In this document: piece after piece, positions 63,960 to 64,000 of the stretch
How the letters are laid out: each line of letters starts with the position of its first letter
Position numbering within the stretch: the stretch's first letter is position 1
From: Novosphingobium hassiacum
GTDB taxonomy: Bacteria; Pseudomonadota; Alphaproteobacteria; Sphingomonadales; Sphingomonadaceae
Direction of reading: 5' to 3'
Assembly: GCF_014196055.1 (NCBI RefSeq)
Contig: NZ_JACICY010000005.1
Coordinates: 144,591-208,590 of the forward strand
Length of the DNA: 64,000 nucleotides
Notes under the pieces: generated by a model
The model's input: only the letters and a program-made list of their open reading frames with translations
What the model was told of the DNA's origin: nothing
Databases searched by the model: none
Program-made: the position numbers and the translations under genes

Positions 63960-64000
63960 CCCACCCCCCCCCCCCCCACATGCGGCCCCCCCCCCCCCCG
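63960..64000. other. Poly-C tract at the window end
   Basis: Two C homopolymers, each 14 or more bases, separated by ACATGCGG. The composition is unlike anything else in the window and may be a sequencing or contig-end artefact. Confidence 0.6.

Overview
The window looks like chromosomal core sequence from a GC-rich alphaproteobacterium of the order Sphingomonadales, close to Novosphingobium or Sphingomonas. This is inferred from gene content and gene order (tpiA-secG-pyrG, divL-tsaE-amgK-murU-addB-addA-trxA, zapA-6S RNA-5-FCL, tkt-gap-pgk-aldolase), from a strong codon GC bias, and from short palindromic intergenic repeats of the kind seen in sphingomonads. No prophage, integrase, transposase or CRISPR array was found.

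Layout. 1-2.7 kb: trpE (cut by the window edge) and ppiD on the minus strand. 3.0-6.0 kb: tpiA, secG, pyrG. 6.1-10.9 kb: a Crp/Fnr regulator converging on an ABC-F ATPase, an Hsp20 gene with a ROSE-like thermometer leader, and a tightly overlapping glutaredoxin-nitrilase-DUF1178 operon. 10.9-15.6 kb: tRNA-Arg with a ladder of duplicated 3' ends, an FtsB-like gene, a decayed reading frame, a phospholipase D protein, folE, a TorF-type porin and a peroxiredoxin. 15.7-28.7 kb: ahcY behind a perfect palindromic operator, then the divL-like kinase operon through tsaE, amgK, murU, addB, addA and trxA. 28.9-34.2 kb: an IMPase-family gene and argJ on the minus strand, then a small exported protein directly upstream of secA. 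34.3-43.6 kb: PilZ-like protein, tRNA-Asn, nadK, a degenerate GGDEF-EAL protein, mfd, sdhE, a host-attachment-type protein and recG. 43.6-51.2 kb: an exported repeat protein, a hemerythrin protein, tRNA-Pro, thyA, the E1alpha, E1beta and E2 genes of a branched-chain 2-oxoacid dehydrogenase, a DUF1801 protein and an exported protein. 51.3-53.4 kb: two identical tRNA-Asp genes, a DUF2842 protein, 5-formyl-THF cyclo-ligase, 6S RNA and zapA. 53.6-63.8 kb: the tkt-gap-MOSC-pgk-aldolase cluster, a lipoprotein, thiE, an L,D-transpeptidase and an OPT transporter.

Most genes are housekeeping. The points of interest are regulatory or structural. They are an 88-aa exported protein before secA whose C-terminus has residues spaced as in the SecM arrest peptide; a ROSE-type anti-Shine-Dalgarno hairpin before hsp20; an ArsR/SahR-type palindrome before ahcY; a small repeat inserted between the two E1 genes and flanked by a 12-bp direct duplication of the downstream start region; two further repeat families captured in frame in the E2 linker; and a tyrosine in place of the phospho-accepting histidine in the DivL-like kinase. 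The last 40 bases are nearly pure poly-C and may be an artefact.
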